Below, one piece after another: positions 1 to 7,108 of a DNA stretch of 9,052 nt. A program made the translations under genes and the position numbers. The notes beneath the pieces were generated by a model. That model worked only from the letters and a program-made list of their open reading frames with translations. It was not told where the DNA came from and did not search any database. Each line of letters begins with the position of its first letter. Within the stretch, counting starts at the first letter, position 1. The stretch spans positions 1 to 9,052 of the forward strand of contig JAICWZ010000049.1 of NCBI GenBank assembly GCA_025966355.1. The letters are read 5' to 3'. This stretch comes from Thermomicrobiaceae bacterium. GTDB lineage: Bacteria > Chloroflexota > Chloroflexia > Thermomicrobiales > Thermomicrobiaceae.

Positions 1-969
1 AAAACGCTCGCCCGATTGCTGCTCGAAGTACGACAGGTCGACCCCGCTGAATTCCATATGGCGGCTGAGATCATAGTTGCCGCGATAGGCAAGACCACAG
101 AGTTCCTTCCAGCCGAATGGGAAGCGATATTCGTAGTCGACCGTCCGCTTCGAGTAGTGCGAAAGCTCTTTGCCCTCATGCTCGCGCGTACGAATGTTCT
201 CGCGACGCAACCCGATCGAATCGAAGAAGGCGCCGATCTGGGTCAACCAGTCCTCGAACGTCTCTGGCGCCTCGCTCTCGCGAATGAAGTACTCGATCTC
301 CATGATCTCGAATTCGAGCAGGCGGAAGATAAAGTTGCCCGGCGTGATCTCGTTGCGAAACGCTTTGCCGATCTGGGCGATTCCAAACGGGATCTTGGTG
401 CGGCTCGACTGCATCACGGCACGATAATCGAGAAAGATCGCCTGTGCCGTCTCCGGTCGCAGAAAGACCTTCGTCCCCGATGTTTCGACTGGCCCGAGCG
501 TCGTCTGGAACATCAGGTTGAACTGGCGAACCTCGGTCCAGTCGCGCTGGCCGCAGAACGGGCAGGCTATATTACTGGAGCGGATCAGTTCGGTCATTTC
601 ACCGAGCGGCATCCCCTCGGCTTGCTGGCCCAGCTTATCTTCGATGAGCGTGTCGGCCCGGTAGCGACTTCCGCAGTTCCGGCAGTCGATCAGCGGGTCG
701 TTGAATTCCTGTACGTGGCCGGAGGCTTCCCAGACGCGCGGGTGCAGGATGATATTGCCGTCGATCCCGACGATGTCGTCGCGCCCCTGCACGAAGAACT
801 CCCACCAGGCGTTCTTGATGTTGCGCTTCAGCTCGGCGCCGAGCGGCCCGTAGTCCCAGGTGTTGGCGAGGCCGCCGTAGATCTCGCTTCCGGGGAAGAT
901 GAAGCCGCGCCTGCGCGCGAGCGAGACGATCGTATCCATCGCGACATCCGGCCGCCGGGCCTCGTTCAT
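1..969 (-). CDS. glyQS: Glycyl-tRNA synthetase, alpha2 (dimeric) class II type, 3' end cut by window
   Basis: Charges tRNA-Gly with glycine in the cytoplasm. The frame gives 323 residues from ATG at 969 and is still open at base 1, so roughly the last third of a usual ~460-residue protein is missing, including the anticodon-binding domain. Visible marks are an N-terminal stretch with [14 protein letters not shown] and [13 protein letters not shown] (about residues 20-50), and a zinc-ribbon-like pair of CxxC motifs (C96/C99 and C136/C139). Further on are the class II core around [11 protein letters not shown] (169-179) and motif 2 with AFRNEITPG (R205, E207) leading into FRLLEFE. The start is supported by GGAGGT and AGAGGA just upstream and by the family N-terminus. 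It lies downstream of the recombinase gene on the same strand, separated by 116 bases that hold a GC hairpin. Family assignment is firm. The symbol follows the single-chain naming. Confidence 0.95.
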   Translation of the reverse strand, partial: MNEARRPDVAMDTIVSLARRRGFIFPGSEIYGGLANTWDYGPLGAELKRNIKNAWWEFFVQGRDDIVGIDGNIILHPRVWEASGHVQEFNDPLIDCRNCGSRYRADTLIEDKLGQQAEGMPLGEMTELIRSSNIACPFCGQRDWTEVRQFNLMFQTTLGPVETSGTKVFLRPETAQAIFLDYRAVMQSSRTKIPFGIAQIGKAFRNEITPGNFIFRLLEFEIMEIEYFIRESEAPETFEDWLTQIGAFFDSIGLRRENIRTREHEGKELSHYSKRTVDYEYRFPFGWKELCGLAYRGNYDLSRHMEFSGVDLSYFEQQSGERF

Positions 970-1019
970 GTCCTCTGTACCTCCATTGAGCGCTGGATAT
1001 GATAAAGGTCAGTGCAAAG

Positions 1020-1047
1020 ACCCCTCGCCATAGTGAAGACGAGGGGT
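1020..1047 (-). terminator. GC hairpin between recombinase and glycyl-tRNA synthetase, possible terminator
   Basis: Perfect 8-bp inverted repeat (ACCCCTCG at 1020-1027, CGAGGGGT at 1040-1047) with a 12-base loop. Read on the minus strand it lies 39 bases after the recombinase stop and is followed by CTTTGCACTG, a poor U-tract, so termination may be inefficient. It ends about 50 bases before the glyQS start, so it could also be a leader hairpin of that gene. Confidence 0.45.
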
Positions 1048-1085
1048 TTGTTCGTCGATACTTGCGGTGAAGGCGCGGCGCGTTG

Positions 1086-2009
1086 CTACCCTTCGCCGCT
1101 CGAATCGTAGCACGAGGCGCCATTCCCGACGAGAACGACATCTTCGTGGTCAACCGCGCCGTTGGTCGTGACGCGCTGATAGACCTGTGTCGTCGAGATG
1201 CTCATATGCCCCAGGATGCGCTGGATATCGCGCAATTCCTGGCCATCGCTAAGGGCGTGGGTAGCAAACGTATGGCGTATGGTGTGAGGCGTGATATCTG
1301 GTATATCGACCGCCTCGGCGTGCGCCTTCAAGATCAGCCAGAAACCCTGACGCGTGAGCCGGCTGCCGCGATGATTGAGGAAGACCGCGTCGACATCGGC
1401 ATCCTGGCGCAAGAGCGGCCGCCCCGCGTCGAGATATTCGCTCAACGACTCGGCTGCCGAAATTGTGAGCGGGACCGTGCGCGATCGGTCCGGCTTGCGT
1501 CCACACTGCACCTCACCATGCGGCAGATCGATGTCGCAGAGATCGAGCGACGTTAGCTCGCTGACGCGCATGCCGGTCGCATAGAGCGTTTGCAGCATCG
1601 CGAGATCGCGCAGGCCTTCCGGCGTTCGCTGCTCTGCCGCGCGGGCCAGCAGCGCTTCGATCTCATCCCGCGAGATGGCGCGCGGCACAAACTTGTCGAC
1701 GCGCGGCGACGGCAACGAATCGGAAGGATCGTGTCGCAGCAGCCCCTCGCCAATCAGGAAGTGACAAAATGAGCGGACCGCGGCGACCTTCCGTGCGACG
1801 GTCGAGTTCGCATAGTCACGCTCACGTAAGAAAAGCACGAACCCGGTCAGGTGGGTGCTGGCAAGTTCCGGCCAACTCGCGATCGCTCCATCGTCGTGGA
1901 GATATTCACAGAATTGCCCGAGATCGTTTCGATACGCCGATACCGTGTTTGGAGAGAATCCTCGGTCACCCTCGAGCCCATCCAGGAAACGCCCGATGAG
2001 TTCCTCCAT
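1086..2009 (-). CDS. xerD: Tyrosine recombinase of the XerC/XerD family
   Basis: A site-specific recombinase of 307 residues. Relatives resolve chromosome dimers at dif sites in the cytoplasm. The N-terminal SAM-like DNA-binding domain (about 1-90) contains GFSPNTVSAYRNDL. The catalytic domain (about 110-285) shows all expected residues: R148 in ATGMRVSEL, K172 in GRKPDRSRTVPL, H242 and R245 in HTIRHTFATHAL, H268 in ILGHMS, and the nucleophile Y277 in STTQVYQRV. Two oddities are visible. The usual GKGxK beta-hairpin reads GRKPDR, though K172 aligns with the catalytic lysine. The last ~25 residues (DHEDVV to DSSGEG) do not look like the typical Xer tail ending near HPRA. ATG at 2009 follows a purine-rich AAGGGGCGG. 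The length fits the family (about 300). XerC versus XerD, or an unlinked paralogue, cannot be settled here, so the symbol is tentative. Confidence 0.9.
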   Translation of the reverse strand: MEELIGRFLDGLEGDRGFSPNTVSAYRNDLGQFCEYLHDDGAIASWPELASTHLTGFVLFLRERDYANSTVARKVAAVRSFCHFLIGEGLLRHDPSDSLPSPRVDKFVPRAISRDEIEALLARAAEQRTPEGLRDLAMLQTLYATGMRVSELTSLDLCDIDLPHGEVQCGRKPDRSRTVPLTISAAESLSEYLDAGRPLLRQDADVDAVFLNHRGSRLTRQGFWLILKAHAEAVDIPDITPHTIRHTFATHALSDGQELRDIQRILGHMSISTTQVYQRVTTNGAVDHEDVVLVGNGASCYDSSGEG

Positions 2010-2055
2010 CTATCCGCCCCTTCGTTCCCCGCGCGCGAGTGAGATTCGTTCGCTC

Positions 2056-2108
2056 GGAGTCCGTCACGCGCGACTCCCTTAGCCGGCGCCTGGCGCCCCG
2101 AGCGCCAG
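2056..2108. repeat. Two adjacent hairpins between ald and the recombinase gene
   Basis: A 6-bp stem (GGAGTC 2056-2061, GACTCC 2072-2077, 10-base loop) sits next to a 7-bp stem (CTGGCGC 2090-2096, GCGCCAG 2102-2108, 5-base loop). They lie 83-135 bases downstream of the ald stop on the minus strand. They may end or protect the ald transcript. Neither has a T-tract, so a factor-independent terminator is not supported. Confidence 0.4.
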
Positions 2109-2131
2109 ACGCGATTGATCGTTGTATACCC

Positions 2132-2160
2132 GATGGAAAAATCGCTACGCGGGTTCCATC
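2132..2160. repeat. 7-bp inverted repeat upstream of the recombinase gene
   Basis: GATGGAA (2132-2138) and TTCCATC (2154-2160) form a perfect inverted repeat with a 15-base spacer. On the minus strand it lies just upstream of a TATACA hexamer (complement of 2122-2127) that could be a -10 box for the recombinase. The position would suit an operator, or a hairpin in an ald readthrough transcript. I see no matching -35 box, so the promoter reading is weak. Confidence 0.3.
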
Positions 2161-2190
2161 ATCCAACCGTTCGTACACGCAGCGAACACA

Positions 2191-3303
2191 CTATAGCAGA
2201 TCTGACAACGGAGTATGATCCATGCCAAACGCTTCCGCAACAGATGGATACGTAATGACCCCTCGATAGACATTCACGCCCTTGGCCAGCGCCGGATCAG
2301 ACGACACCGCTTTGACGAAGCCAAGATCGGCCAGTTCGAGACCATACGCAAGGGTCACGTTGCTCAACGCGATGGTGCTGGTGCGGGGAACCGCGCCCGG
2401 CATGTTCGTCACACCGTAATGTGTAACGCCTTCATCGACGAAGACCGGATCGGTATGGCTGGTCGGCTTCATTGTTTCGATGGAACCACCCTGATCGATG
2501 GCGACGTCAACCAGCACCGAACCAGGTCGCATTGAGGCAACCATCGACCGTGTCACCAGTTTCGGAGCCTTTGCGCCGGGAATCAGCACCGCGCCAATCA
2601 CCAGATCGGCATCCCGCACCGAAGCGGCAATGCTGCCACGATTCGACGCGAGCGTCGTCAGGCGGCCGTGCAGCACGTGGTCGAGATAGCGCAATCGATT
2701 AACGTTCAGGTCGACGACCGTCACCTCAGCACCCATGCCGAGCGCGATCTGCGCCGCGTTGGTGCCGACGATCCCGCCGCCGATCACAGCGACCTTGGCC
2801 GGCGGAACGCCCGCCACCCCACCGAGCAGCAAGCCGCGGCCACCCTTCGTCTTCATCAGATAGTACGCACCGATATGGGCCGACATCCGGCCGGCGACTT
2901 CGCTCATCGGCGCGAGCAATGGCAGCGATCGATCGGCCAGTTGCACCGTCTCGTAGGCGATCGCCGCGACCCCGCGATCTATCAATGCGTGCGTCAACTT
3001 CTCCTCGGCCGCGAGGTGCAAATAGGTATAGAGAATTTGATCCTTGCGCAGCAGGCCGTACTCGCTGGCGATCGGCTCCTTCACCTTGACAATCATCTCG
3101 GCCTGCGCGAAGACCGATTCGTGTGTGTCAACGATGGTCGCCCCTGCCGACGCATACTCATCGTCACTGAATCCGCTGCCGCCTCCAGCGTTCTGTTCGA
3201 CCAGAACGGTATGACCGTGATGGACATACTCGGCGACGCCCGATGGTGTCGTCGAAACGCGGTTCTCGTTGTCCTTGATCTCTTTCGGAATTCCGATCAG
3301 CAT
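2191..3303 (-). CDS. ald: Alanine dehydrogenase
   Basis: NAD-dependent interconversion of L-alanine with pyruvate and ammonia in the cytoplasm, used for alanine catabolism or NADH recycling. The 370-residue product matches the usual ~371. The residues known from the Mycobacterium enzyme fall at the same numbers: R15 (ENRVSTTP), K75 (VKVKEP), H96 (YTYLHLA) and D270 (DVAIDQGG). The Rossmann motif GGGIVG is at 175-180, followed by acidic D198 in VTVVDLN, as expected for NAD. RGVITYPSVAEAFG is near the C-terminus. The frame stays open 27 codons upstream of ATG 3303, but the family N-terminus MLIGIPKEIKDNENRV fixes the start here. GGGAGG lies 13 bases upstream, a rather long spacing. It is transcribed divergently from the ABC transporter. 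Very sure of function. Confidence 0.97.
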   Translation of the reverse strand: MLIGIPKEIKDNENRVSTTPSGVAEYVHHGHTVLVEQNAGGGSGFSDDEYASAGATIVDTHESVFAQAEMIVKVKEPIASEYGLLRKDQILYTYLHLAAEEKLTHALIDRGVAAIAYETVQLADRSLPLLAPMSEVAGRMSAHIGAYYLMKTKGGRGLLLGGVAGVPPAKVAVIGGGIVGTNAAQIALGMGAEVTVVDLNVNRLRYLDHVLHGRLTTLASNRGSIAASVRDADLVIGAVLIPGAKAPKLVTRSMVASMRPGSVLVDVAIDQGGSIETMKPTSHTDPVFVDEGVTHYGVTNMPGAVPRTSTIALSNVTLAYGLELADLGFVKAVSSDPALAKGVNVYRGVITYPSVAEAFGMDHTPLSDLL

Positions 3304-3396
3304 TGGCGTAATCGAACCTCCCTGTTCTCGATTTCCGCGCACGGAAAAAACGCACCATCGGCCGCGTTGCAGGCAGGCGAGCAAAACAGCCGAGTC

Positions 3397-3405
3397 ATTC
3401 TAACA
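3397..3405 (-). promoter_or_regulatory. Candidate extended -10 promoter for ald
   Basis: Reading the minus strand, TGTTAGAAT matches an extended -10 (TGn plus TAGAAT, 5 of 6 to TATAAT), about 95 bases before the ald ATG. No good TTGACA-like hexamer lies 17 bases upstream. That pattern is common when an extended -10 or an activator compensates. It is inferred from sequence only. Confidence 0.4.
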
Positions 3406-3422
3406 TGCTCGAATGTTTGCTC

Positions 3423-3436
3423 GTACCGTCCGGTAC
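3423..3436. promoter_or_regulatory. Perfect 6-2-6 palindrome in the ald/ABC divergent region, candidate operator
   Basis: GTACCG (3423-3428), TC, CGGTAC (3431-3436) form a perfect inverted repeat. With the -10 element at 3397-3402, a -35 box would fall near 3420-3425, so the palindrome overlaps that zone. Two direct TGCTCG repeats (3406-3411, 3418-3423), 12 bases apart, flank it. This layout suits a dimeric regulator binding between the divergent genes. The regulator is not in the window. Confidence 0.4.
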
Positions 3437-3506
3437 CAATCCCGAGCATCGAAGCCGCGCGCAACGCACGCCGCCACTCCTGGCGCGTCGTGAGCCCAAT
3501 GATCGA

Positions 3507-3534
3507 TAGACAACGGCGCGAACTATGGTATTCT
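3507..3534 (+). promoter_or_regulatory. Candidate sigma-70-type promoter for the ABC transporter genes
   Basis: TAGACA (3507-3512, 5 of 6 to TTGACA) and TATTCT (3529-3534, 4 of 6 to TATAAT) are separated by 16 bases. A start near 3541 would give a leader of about 48 bases before the ATG at 3589. AGAAGG, 6 bases before that ATG, serves as ribosome binding site. Confidence 0.45.
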
Positions 3535-3588
3535 GCCGCGGGTGAACGCCCCTCAAATCTTTGGATCACATGGACAAGAAGGGACTTA

Positions 3589-4749
3589 ATGCGCAAATCG
3601 ATATTTATCGCTGTCATGCTGTGCGTGAGCATCATCCTCGCCGCCTGCGGCTCCTCGACGTCGGCCACCCTTCCTTCAACCGAAACGACGACGTCAGAAG
3701 GTGGCACCCCCGGTGCGTCGCCGGTTGCCGGCACACCGTCGGCCGCCTCTCCTGAAGCGACCAGCGCCAGCGGCATGTCCGCGACTCCGGCAGCGACGCC
3801 CGACGCCTCACCGGCCGCATCGACCGGCGACCCGATCAAGGTGACGATCGCGACCGGCTTCAAGCCGAGCATGAACTCAGCCGCCATCTATCTCGCGGCC
3901 GAGAAGGGCTATTACAAGGACGCCGGACTTGATGTCACGGTGAAGGACGGCTCGAACCCCGATCTGCTCGCGCAAATCGGCACCGGCGGAGTTGACTTCG
4001 GCGTCAGCACCGGCGATTCGGTCGTCTCCGCGCGCGCGGCTGGCGTGCCGGTGCAGATGGTGATGCAGCTCTTCACCAAGTATCCGGTCGGCCTCATCTA
4101 TCTTGCCGATAGCGGCAAGACGATCAACACCCCGGCCGATCTGAAGGGGATGAATATCGGGGTCTCGCAGCTCACTGGCTCGACCTACTACGGTTTGCTG
4201 GCGCTGCTTCAGGCGGGTCATCTCACCACCAACGACGTCAAGATCACGGCCATCGGCTTCACCGAGCTTGAGGCGGTGAGCCAGAAGCGTGTCGACGCCG
4301 CCATGACCTACATGAGCAACGAACCGGTCAACGCGAAAGACGTCGGCATCGATACGAAGGCGCTGCAGGTGAACGACTACGTCCAGATCGTCTCCTCCGG
4401 CATCGTGGCAAGCGAATCGATGATCAAGGATCGCCCCGACGTCGTGCAAAAGGTGATCGACGCCACCGTCAAGGCGATGAACGAGGACCTGCAGAACCCG
4501 GACGAAGCGTTTGACGCGACGATCGAGCGGATGCCCGAGCTAACGGCCGACAAAGACAAGCAGACGCAGCGCGATATTCTGACCGAAACGCTGAAATACC
4601 AGCAGCCGGTCGCGGATCATCCAACCGGTTGGACCAATCCGGATTCCTGGAAGACGACGACCGACTTCCTGAAATCCGTCAATGTGATCGACAAGGCCGT
4701 CGATCCGACGACCTGCTATACGAATCAATTCGTGGAACAGGCGAAATAA
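3589..4749 (+). CDS. ABC transporter substrate-binding lipoprotein, NMT1/THI5/SsuA-like
   Basis: Captures a small organic solute outside the membrane and hands it to the permease encoded next. The 386-residue product begins with a lipoprotein signal peptide (MRKS, hydrophobic core, lipobox LAAC with C20 as the anchored cysteine). A Ser/Thr/Pro/Ala-rich linker covers about 21-81. The binding domain begins at PIKVTIATGFKPS and carries the family's IYLAAEKGYYKDAGLDV, GGVDFGVSTGDSV and DLKGMNIGVSQLTGS. The frame is open far upstream through sequence antisense to ald. The true start is ATG 3589, preceded by AGAAGG at good spacing and followed directly by the signal peptide. Relatives carry sulfonates, nitrate, taurine or thiamine-pyrimidine precursors. 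The ligand here cannot be read from sequence, and no TPP-riboswitch core is seen in the leader. Family sure, substrate unknown. Confidence 0.92.
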   Translation: MRKSIFIAVMLCVSIILAACGSSTSATLPSTETTTSEGGTPGASPVAGTPSAASPEATSASGMSATPAATPDASPAASTGDPIKVTIATGFKPSMNSAAIYLAAEKGYYKDAGLDVTVKDGSNPDLLAQIGTGGVDFGVSTGDSVVSARAAGVPVQMVMQLFTKYPVGLIYLADSGKTINTPADLKGMNIGVSQLTGSTYYGLLALLQAGHLTTNDVKITAIGFTELEAVSQKRVDAAMTYMSNEPVNAKDVGIDTKALQVNDYVQIVSSGIVASESMIKDRPDVVQKVIDATVKAMNEDLQNPDEAFDATIERMPELTADKDKQTQRDILTETLKYQQPVADHPTGWTNPDSWKTTTDFLKSVNVIDKAVDPTTCYTNQFVEQAK

Positions 4750-4755
4750 CGCGAA

Positions 4756-5619
4756 GTGAAGCGAACATCGAGCCGGCCGGTACAGCCAACGCACGAGGAT
4801 GGCCGGCCGGGCCCGATCGATCCAACAACTGCAGAGCCGAGCGATGCTCAGCGTCACTGGCTCGTTCGGGTGGCCGGCAACCGGCAAGTCTGGCTTTCAC
4901 TGGCCGGCATCGTTTTCGCGATTCTCGCCTGGCAGCTCGTTTGGGAGAGCCATCGCGTTCCCGAATACATGCTCCCCTCGCCTTCGGACGTAGCACACAA
5001 CTGGATCGATCTCTGGCACGCCGGTGTCATCTGGCACCACACGAAGGCAACCCTCACGGAGGCGCTGCTCGGCTTCGCGGTCGCGCTTGTCGTCGGGGTC
5101 GGCCTCGGTTATCCGATCGCGCGGTCGCAATTGATGGATGAACTGCTGGCGCCGTACCTCGCGGCGTCCCAGGCGATGCCGGTCATCGCCTTCGCACCGT
5201 TGCTGGTTGTCTGGTTCGGTATCGGCCTGCTACCAAAAGTCATCATCTGCGCGCTGATCGTCTTCTTCCCGATCCTGATCAACACAATCGTCGGTTTCCG
5301 CGAGGTCGACCCACAGCTCATCAAGGCGGCGCGGGGGCTCGGTGCCCATGAACTCCGTGTCTTCTGGCACGTCGAGCTGCCACTGGCGCTGCGTACGTTG
5401 CTCGGCGGGATCCGCATGGCGACGACCCTGGCGGTCGCCGGGGCGGTCGTCGGTGAATTCGTGGCGGCCGATGCCGGACTGGGATATTTGATGAATCTCG
5501 GTCGCACCGAATACCGCGCGCCGATCGTTTTCTCAGCCGCGCTGACGATGGCTTTTGTCGGCATCGCCGGTTACGTCGCGGTGATGATCCTCGAACATCT
5601 CCTCATCCGCTGGGAATAA
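4756..5619 (+). CDS. ABC transporter permease, SsuC/TauC/ThiX-like (BPD_transp_1)
   Basis: Membrane subunit that moves the ligand delivered by the preceding lipoprotein. The 287 residues begin with a polar, Pro-rich cytoplasmic tail (1-45), then hydrophobic spans at about 46-63, 102-121, 139-156, 160-180, 222-240 and 258-280. The cytoplasmic EAA loop that docks the ATPase is clear: KAARGLGAHELRVFWHVELP at 190-209. The GTG start at 4756 lies 6 bases after the lipoprotein stop, so translation is probably coupled. The ribosome binding site is weak. A later in-frame GTG at codon 38 would drop most of the tail and cannot be excluded. No ATPase gene follows: the next gene is rseP. The energising subunit must therefore be encoded elsewhere or shared with another system. 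Confidence 0.92.
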   Translation: MKRTSSRPVQPTHEDGRPGPIDPTTAEPSDAQRHWLVRVAGNRQVWLSLAGIVFAILAWQLVWESHRVPEYMLPSPSDVAHNWIDLWHAGVIWHHTKATLTEALLGFAVALVVGVGLGYPIARSQLMDELLAPYLAASQAMPVIAFAPLLVVWFGIGLLPKVIICALIVFFPILINTIVGFREVDPQLIKAARGLGAHELRVFWHVELPLALRTLLGGIRMATTLAVAGAVVGEFVAADAGLGYLMNLGRTEYRAPIVFSAALTMAFVGIAGYVAVMILEHLLIRWE

Positions 5620-5673
5620 GGACGCTCGCAGTTCAAAAGTACTATTCACCCCGGACATTCGTCCTTCCCGGTG

Positions 5674-5690
5674 GCGTGCCTTATGCACGC
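5674..5690. repeat. Hairpin in the gap between permease and rseP
   Basis: GCGTGC (5674-5679) and GCACGC (5685-5690) pair perfectly around a 5-base CTTAT loop. The hairpin is about 55 bases after the permease stop and 82 before the preferred rseP start. No T-run follows, so it may be an operator, an mRNA-processing site or a weak terminator. Confidence 0.35.
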
Positions 5691-5762
5691 TCAGTACCAT
5701 TACGTCAGACATCGGCGCAGCCACGTCGGCACCGCACTCCGCGGACGCACTTTACCGGTATT

Positions 5763-5766
5763 GAGG
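5763..5766 (+). promoter_or_regulatory. Ribosome binding site that fixes the rseP start
   Basis: GAGG lies 6 bases before TTG at 5773. The upstream in-frame candidates (GTG 5671, ATG 5683) lack a comparable purine-rich site. They would add an arginine-rich segment not expected ahead of the first membrane span. Confidence 0.6.
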
Positions 5767-5772
5767 CAAAAC

Positions 5773-7098
5773 TTGAGCGATGCGCTTTACATCATCCCAA
5801 TTCTCGCGATCCTCATTCTGATTCACGAGATCGGGCACTTCGTCTCCGCAAAACTCGTTGGCATTCGCGTCGAAGAATTCGGCATCGGCATCCCCCCCCG
5901 TATCGCTGGTTTCCGGCGCGGCGGCGTGCTCTATTCGATCAACTGGCTGCCAATTGGCGGCTTTGTTCGCGTGCTCGGCGAAGACGGCAAATCGATGTCG
6001 CCGGACAGCATGATCGCCAAGGGGAAGCTTGCGCGAACCTTCTTCTTCGCCGCCGGTTCGATCATGAATCTTCTGCTCGCCTTCGTTTTGACGATCGTGC
6101 TCGTCGGCTCCCAGGGAGAGAACAAGAATCTCACCCATATCGCCGATGTCAGCGCCGGCTCACCGGCGGCGCAGGCCGGGTGGATGCCCGGTGATCGTGT
6201 CCTGAGCGTCGATGGCAAGGAGATTACCAGCGTCGACCAGTTGATCACCACCGTCAATTCGGACAGCGGCGGATCGCTCAATTTCGTCATCAAACGCGGC
6301 GATCAGATTATCAACTCCACGGTTGCTCCGCGCACGAATCCGCCACCAGGGCAGGGAAAGATCGGCATCTCGCTTGAAGATGCGTTGCAGGCGAAGATCC
6401 ACGTAACGAGCGTCGCCGCTGACTCAGCTGCCGCGCACGCGGGCATCCAACCGAACGATGAAATCGTGTCGATCAACGGCCGGACGGTCGAAGACGCCGT
6501 CGTGTACCGGTCGATCTTCCTGAATAATGCCGGGAAGACGATCCCGGTCGTCGTCCAGCGCGACGGCCAGCCGGTCACATTGCAGTTCGCCGTGCCGCAG
6601 ATGAGCGACACGCAATCCGAGCTGCGACTTGGCGTCGATGCGACGCAGGACTTCGTCATGTATCCGGTGGTCTGGTGGAAGGTTGTTCCGCAAGGAATCA
6701 AGCAAACATTCACGACGATCGATCAGATGTTCCATGGCATTGCGCTGCTCGTTCGCGGCGATGTCCCGGTACAGGGTATCGCGGGCCCGATCGGCATGGG
6801 CCAGCTCACGTCCGAGGTCATCAAGGCGAGCGACGCGCCGGTTCTGGCGACGTTGACGAACATCACGATTCTGCTCTCGCTGAACCTTGCGATTCTCAAC
6901 CTCCTGCCGATCCCGGCGCTTGACGGTGGGCGGCTGCTCTTCGTATTGATCGAGACATTGCGTGGCGGGAAGAAAGTACCGCCGGAAAAAGAAGGCGTCG
7001 TGCACTTCGTTGGGCTGGTCATCCTGCTCGCCTTCATGTTGGTCGTCGCATTTGCCGACATCAACCGGATCATCAGTGGCCAATCGTTCCTGAAATAG
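5773..7098 (+). CDS. rseP: Site-2 (intramembrane zinc) metalloprotease RseP, M50B family
   Basis: Cuts membrane-spanning anti-sigma factors or signal peptides within the lipid bilayer, the second step of regulated intramembrane proteolysis. With TTG 5773 the product is 441 residues. The first span holds the zinc site HEIGH (18-22), preceded by ALYIIPILAILILI. It is followed by the conserved GIPPR and INWLPIGGFVRVLGEDGK. Two tandem PDZ domains follow at about 118-195 and 207-285. The second zinc-ligand region is NLLPIPALDGGR, with the LDG aspartate at 384, and a last span is near the C-terminus. Start choice rests on GAGG spaced 6 bases away and on the family N-terminus. ATG 5683 would add 30 residues. 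It stands 78 bases before ispG, a pairing common in bacteria. The usual upstream neighbours dxr, cdsA and uppS are absent here. Confidence 0.94.
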   Translation: MSDALYIIPILAILILIHEIGHFVSAKLVGIRVEEFGIGIPPRIAGFRRGGVLYSINWLPIGGFVRVLGEDGKSMSPDSMIAKGKLARTFFFAAGSIMNLLLAFVLTIVLVGSQGENKNLTHIADVSAGSPAAQAGWMPGDRVLSVDGKEITSVDQLITTVNSDSGGSLNFVIKRGDQIINSTVAPRTNPPPGQGKIGISLEDALQAKIHVTSVAADSAAAHAGIQPNDEIVSINGRTVEDAVVYRSIFLNNAGKTIPVVVQRDGQPVTLQFAVPQMSDTQSELRLGVDATQDFVMYPVVWWKVVPQGIKQTFTTIDQMFHGIALLVRGDVPVQGIAGPIGMGQLTSEVIKASDAPVLATLTNITILLSLNLAILNLLPIPALDGGRLLFVLIETLRGGKKVPPEKEGVVHFVGLVILLAFMLVVAFADINRIISGQSFLK

Positions 7099-7108
7099 AC
7101 GCCCAAAC

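Noticed and set aside
16..1002. Long open plus-strand frame of 328 codons at the left edge.
   Set aside because: It is the antisense shadow of glycyl-tRNA synthetase. The minus-strand frame carries the zinc ribbon and class II motifs, while the plus frame has no recognisable domain.
970..1085. Possible T-box leader for glycyl-tRNA synthetase.
   Set aside because: Only 116 bases are available, I see no T-box consensus (AGGGTGGNACCGCG-like), and the hairpin lacks a convincing U-tract.
635..1153. Minus-strand frame overlapping both the recombinase end and the synthetase start.
   Set aside because: Out of frame with both genes and arginine-rich. An APRA string in it recalls the Xer HPRA tail, but spacing from the tyrosine does not fit and the frame runs on with no stop, so a frameshift is not shown.
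2169..2187. GTTCG...CGAAC hairpin just after the ald stop.
   Set aside because: Only 5 bp with a 9-base loop and no T-run. It could easily occur by chance in this base composition.
2668..3588. An upstream extension of the substrate-binding protein frame of about 300 codons.
   Set aside because: It runs antisense through ald and then through the divergent promoter region. The lipoprotein signal peptide and ribosome site place the start at 3589.
3385..3588. Possible TPP riboswitch before the THI5/NMT1-like transporter.
   Set aside because: No CTGAGA core and no ACCTGATCTGG-type helix is present, so a thiamine-precursor role is not supported by the leader.
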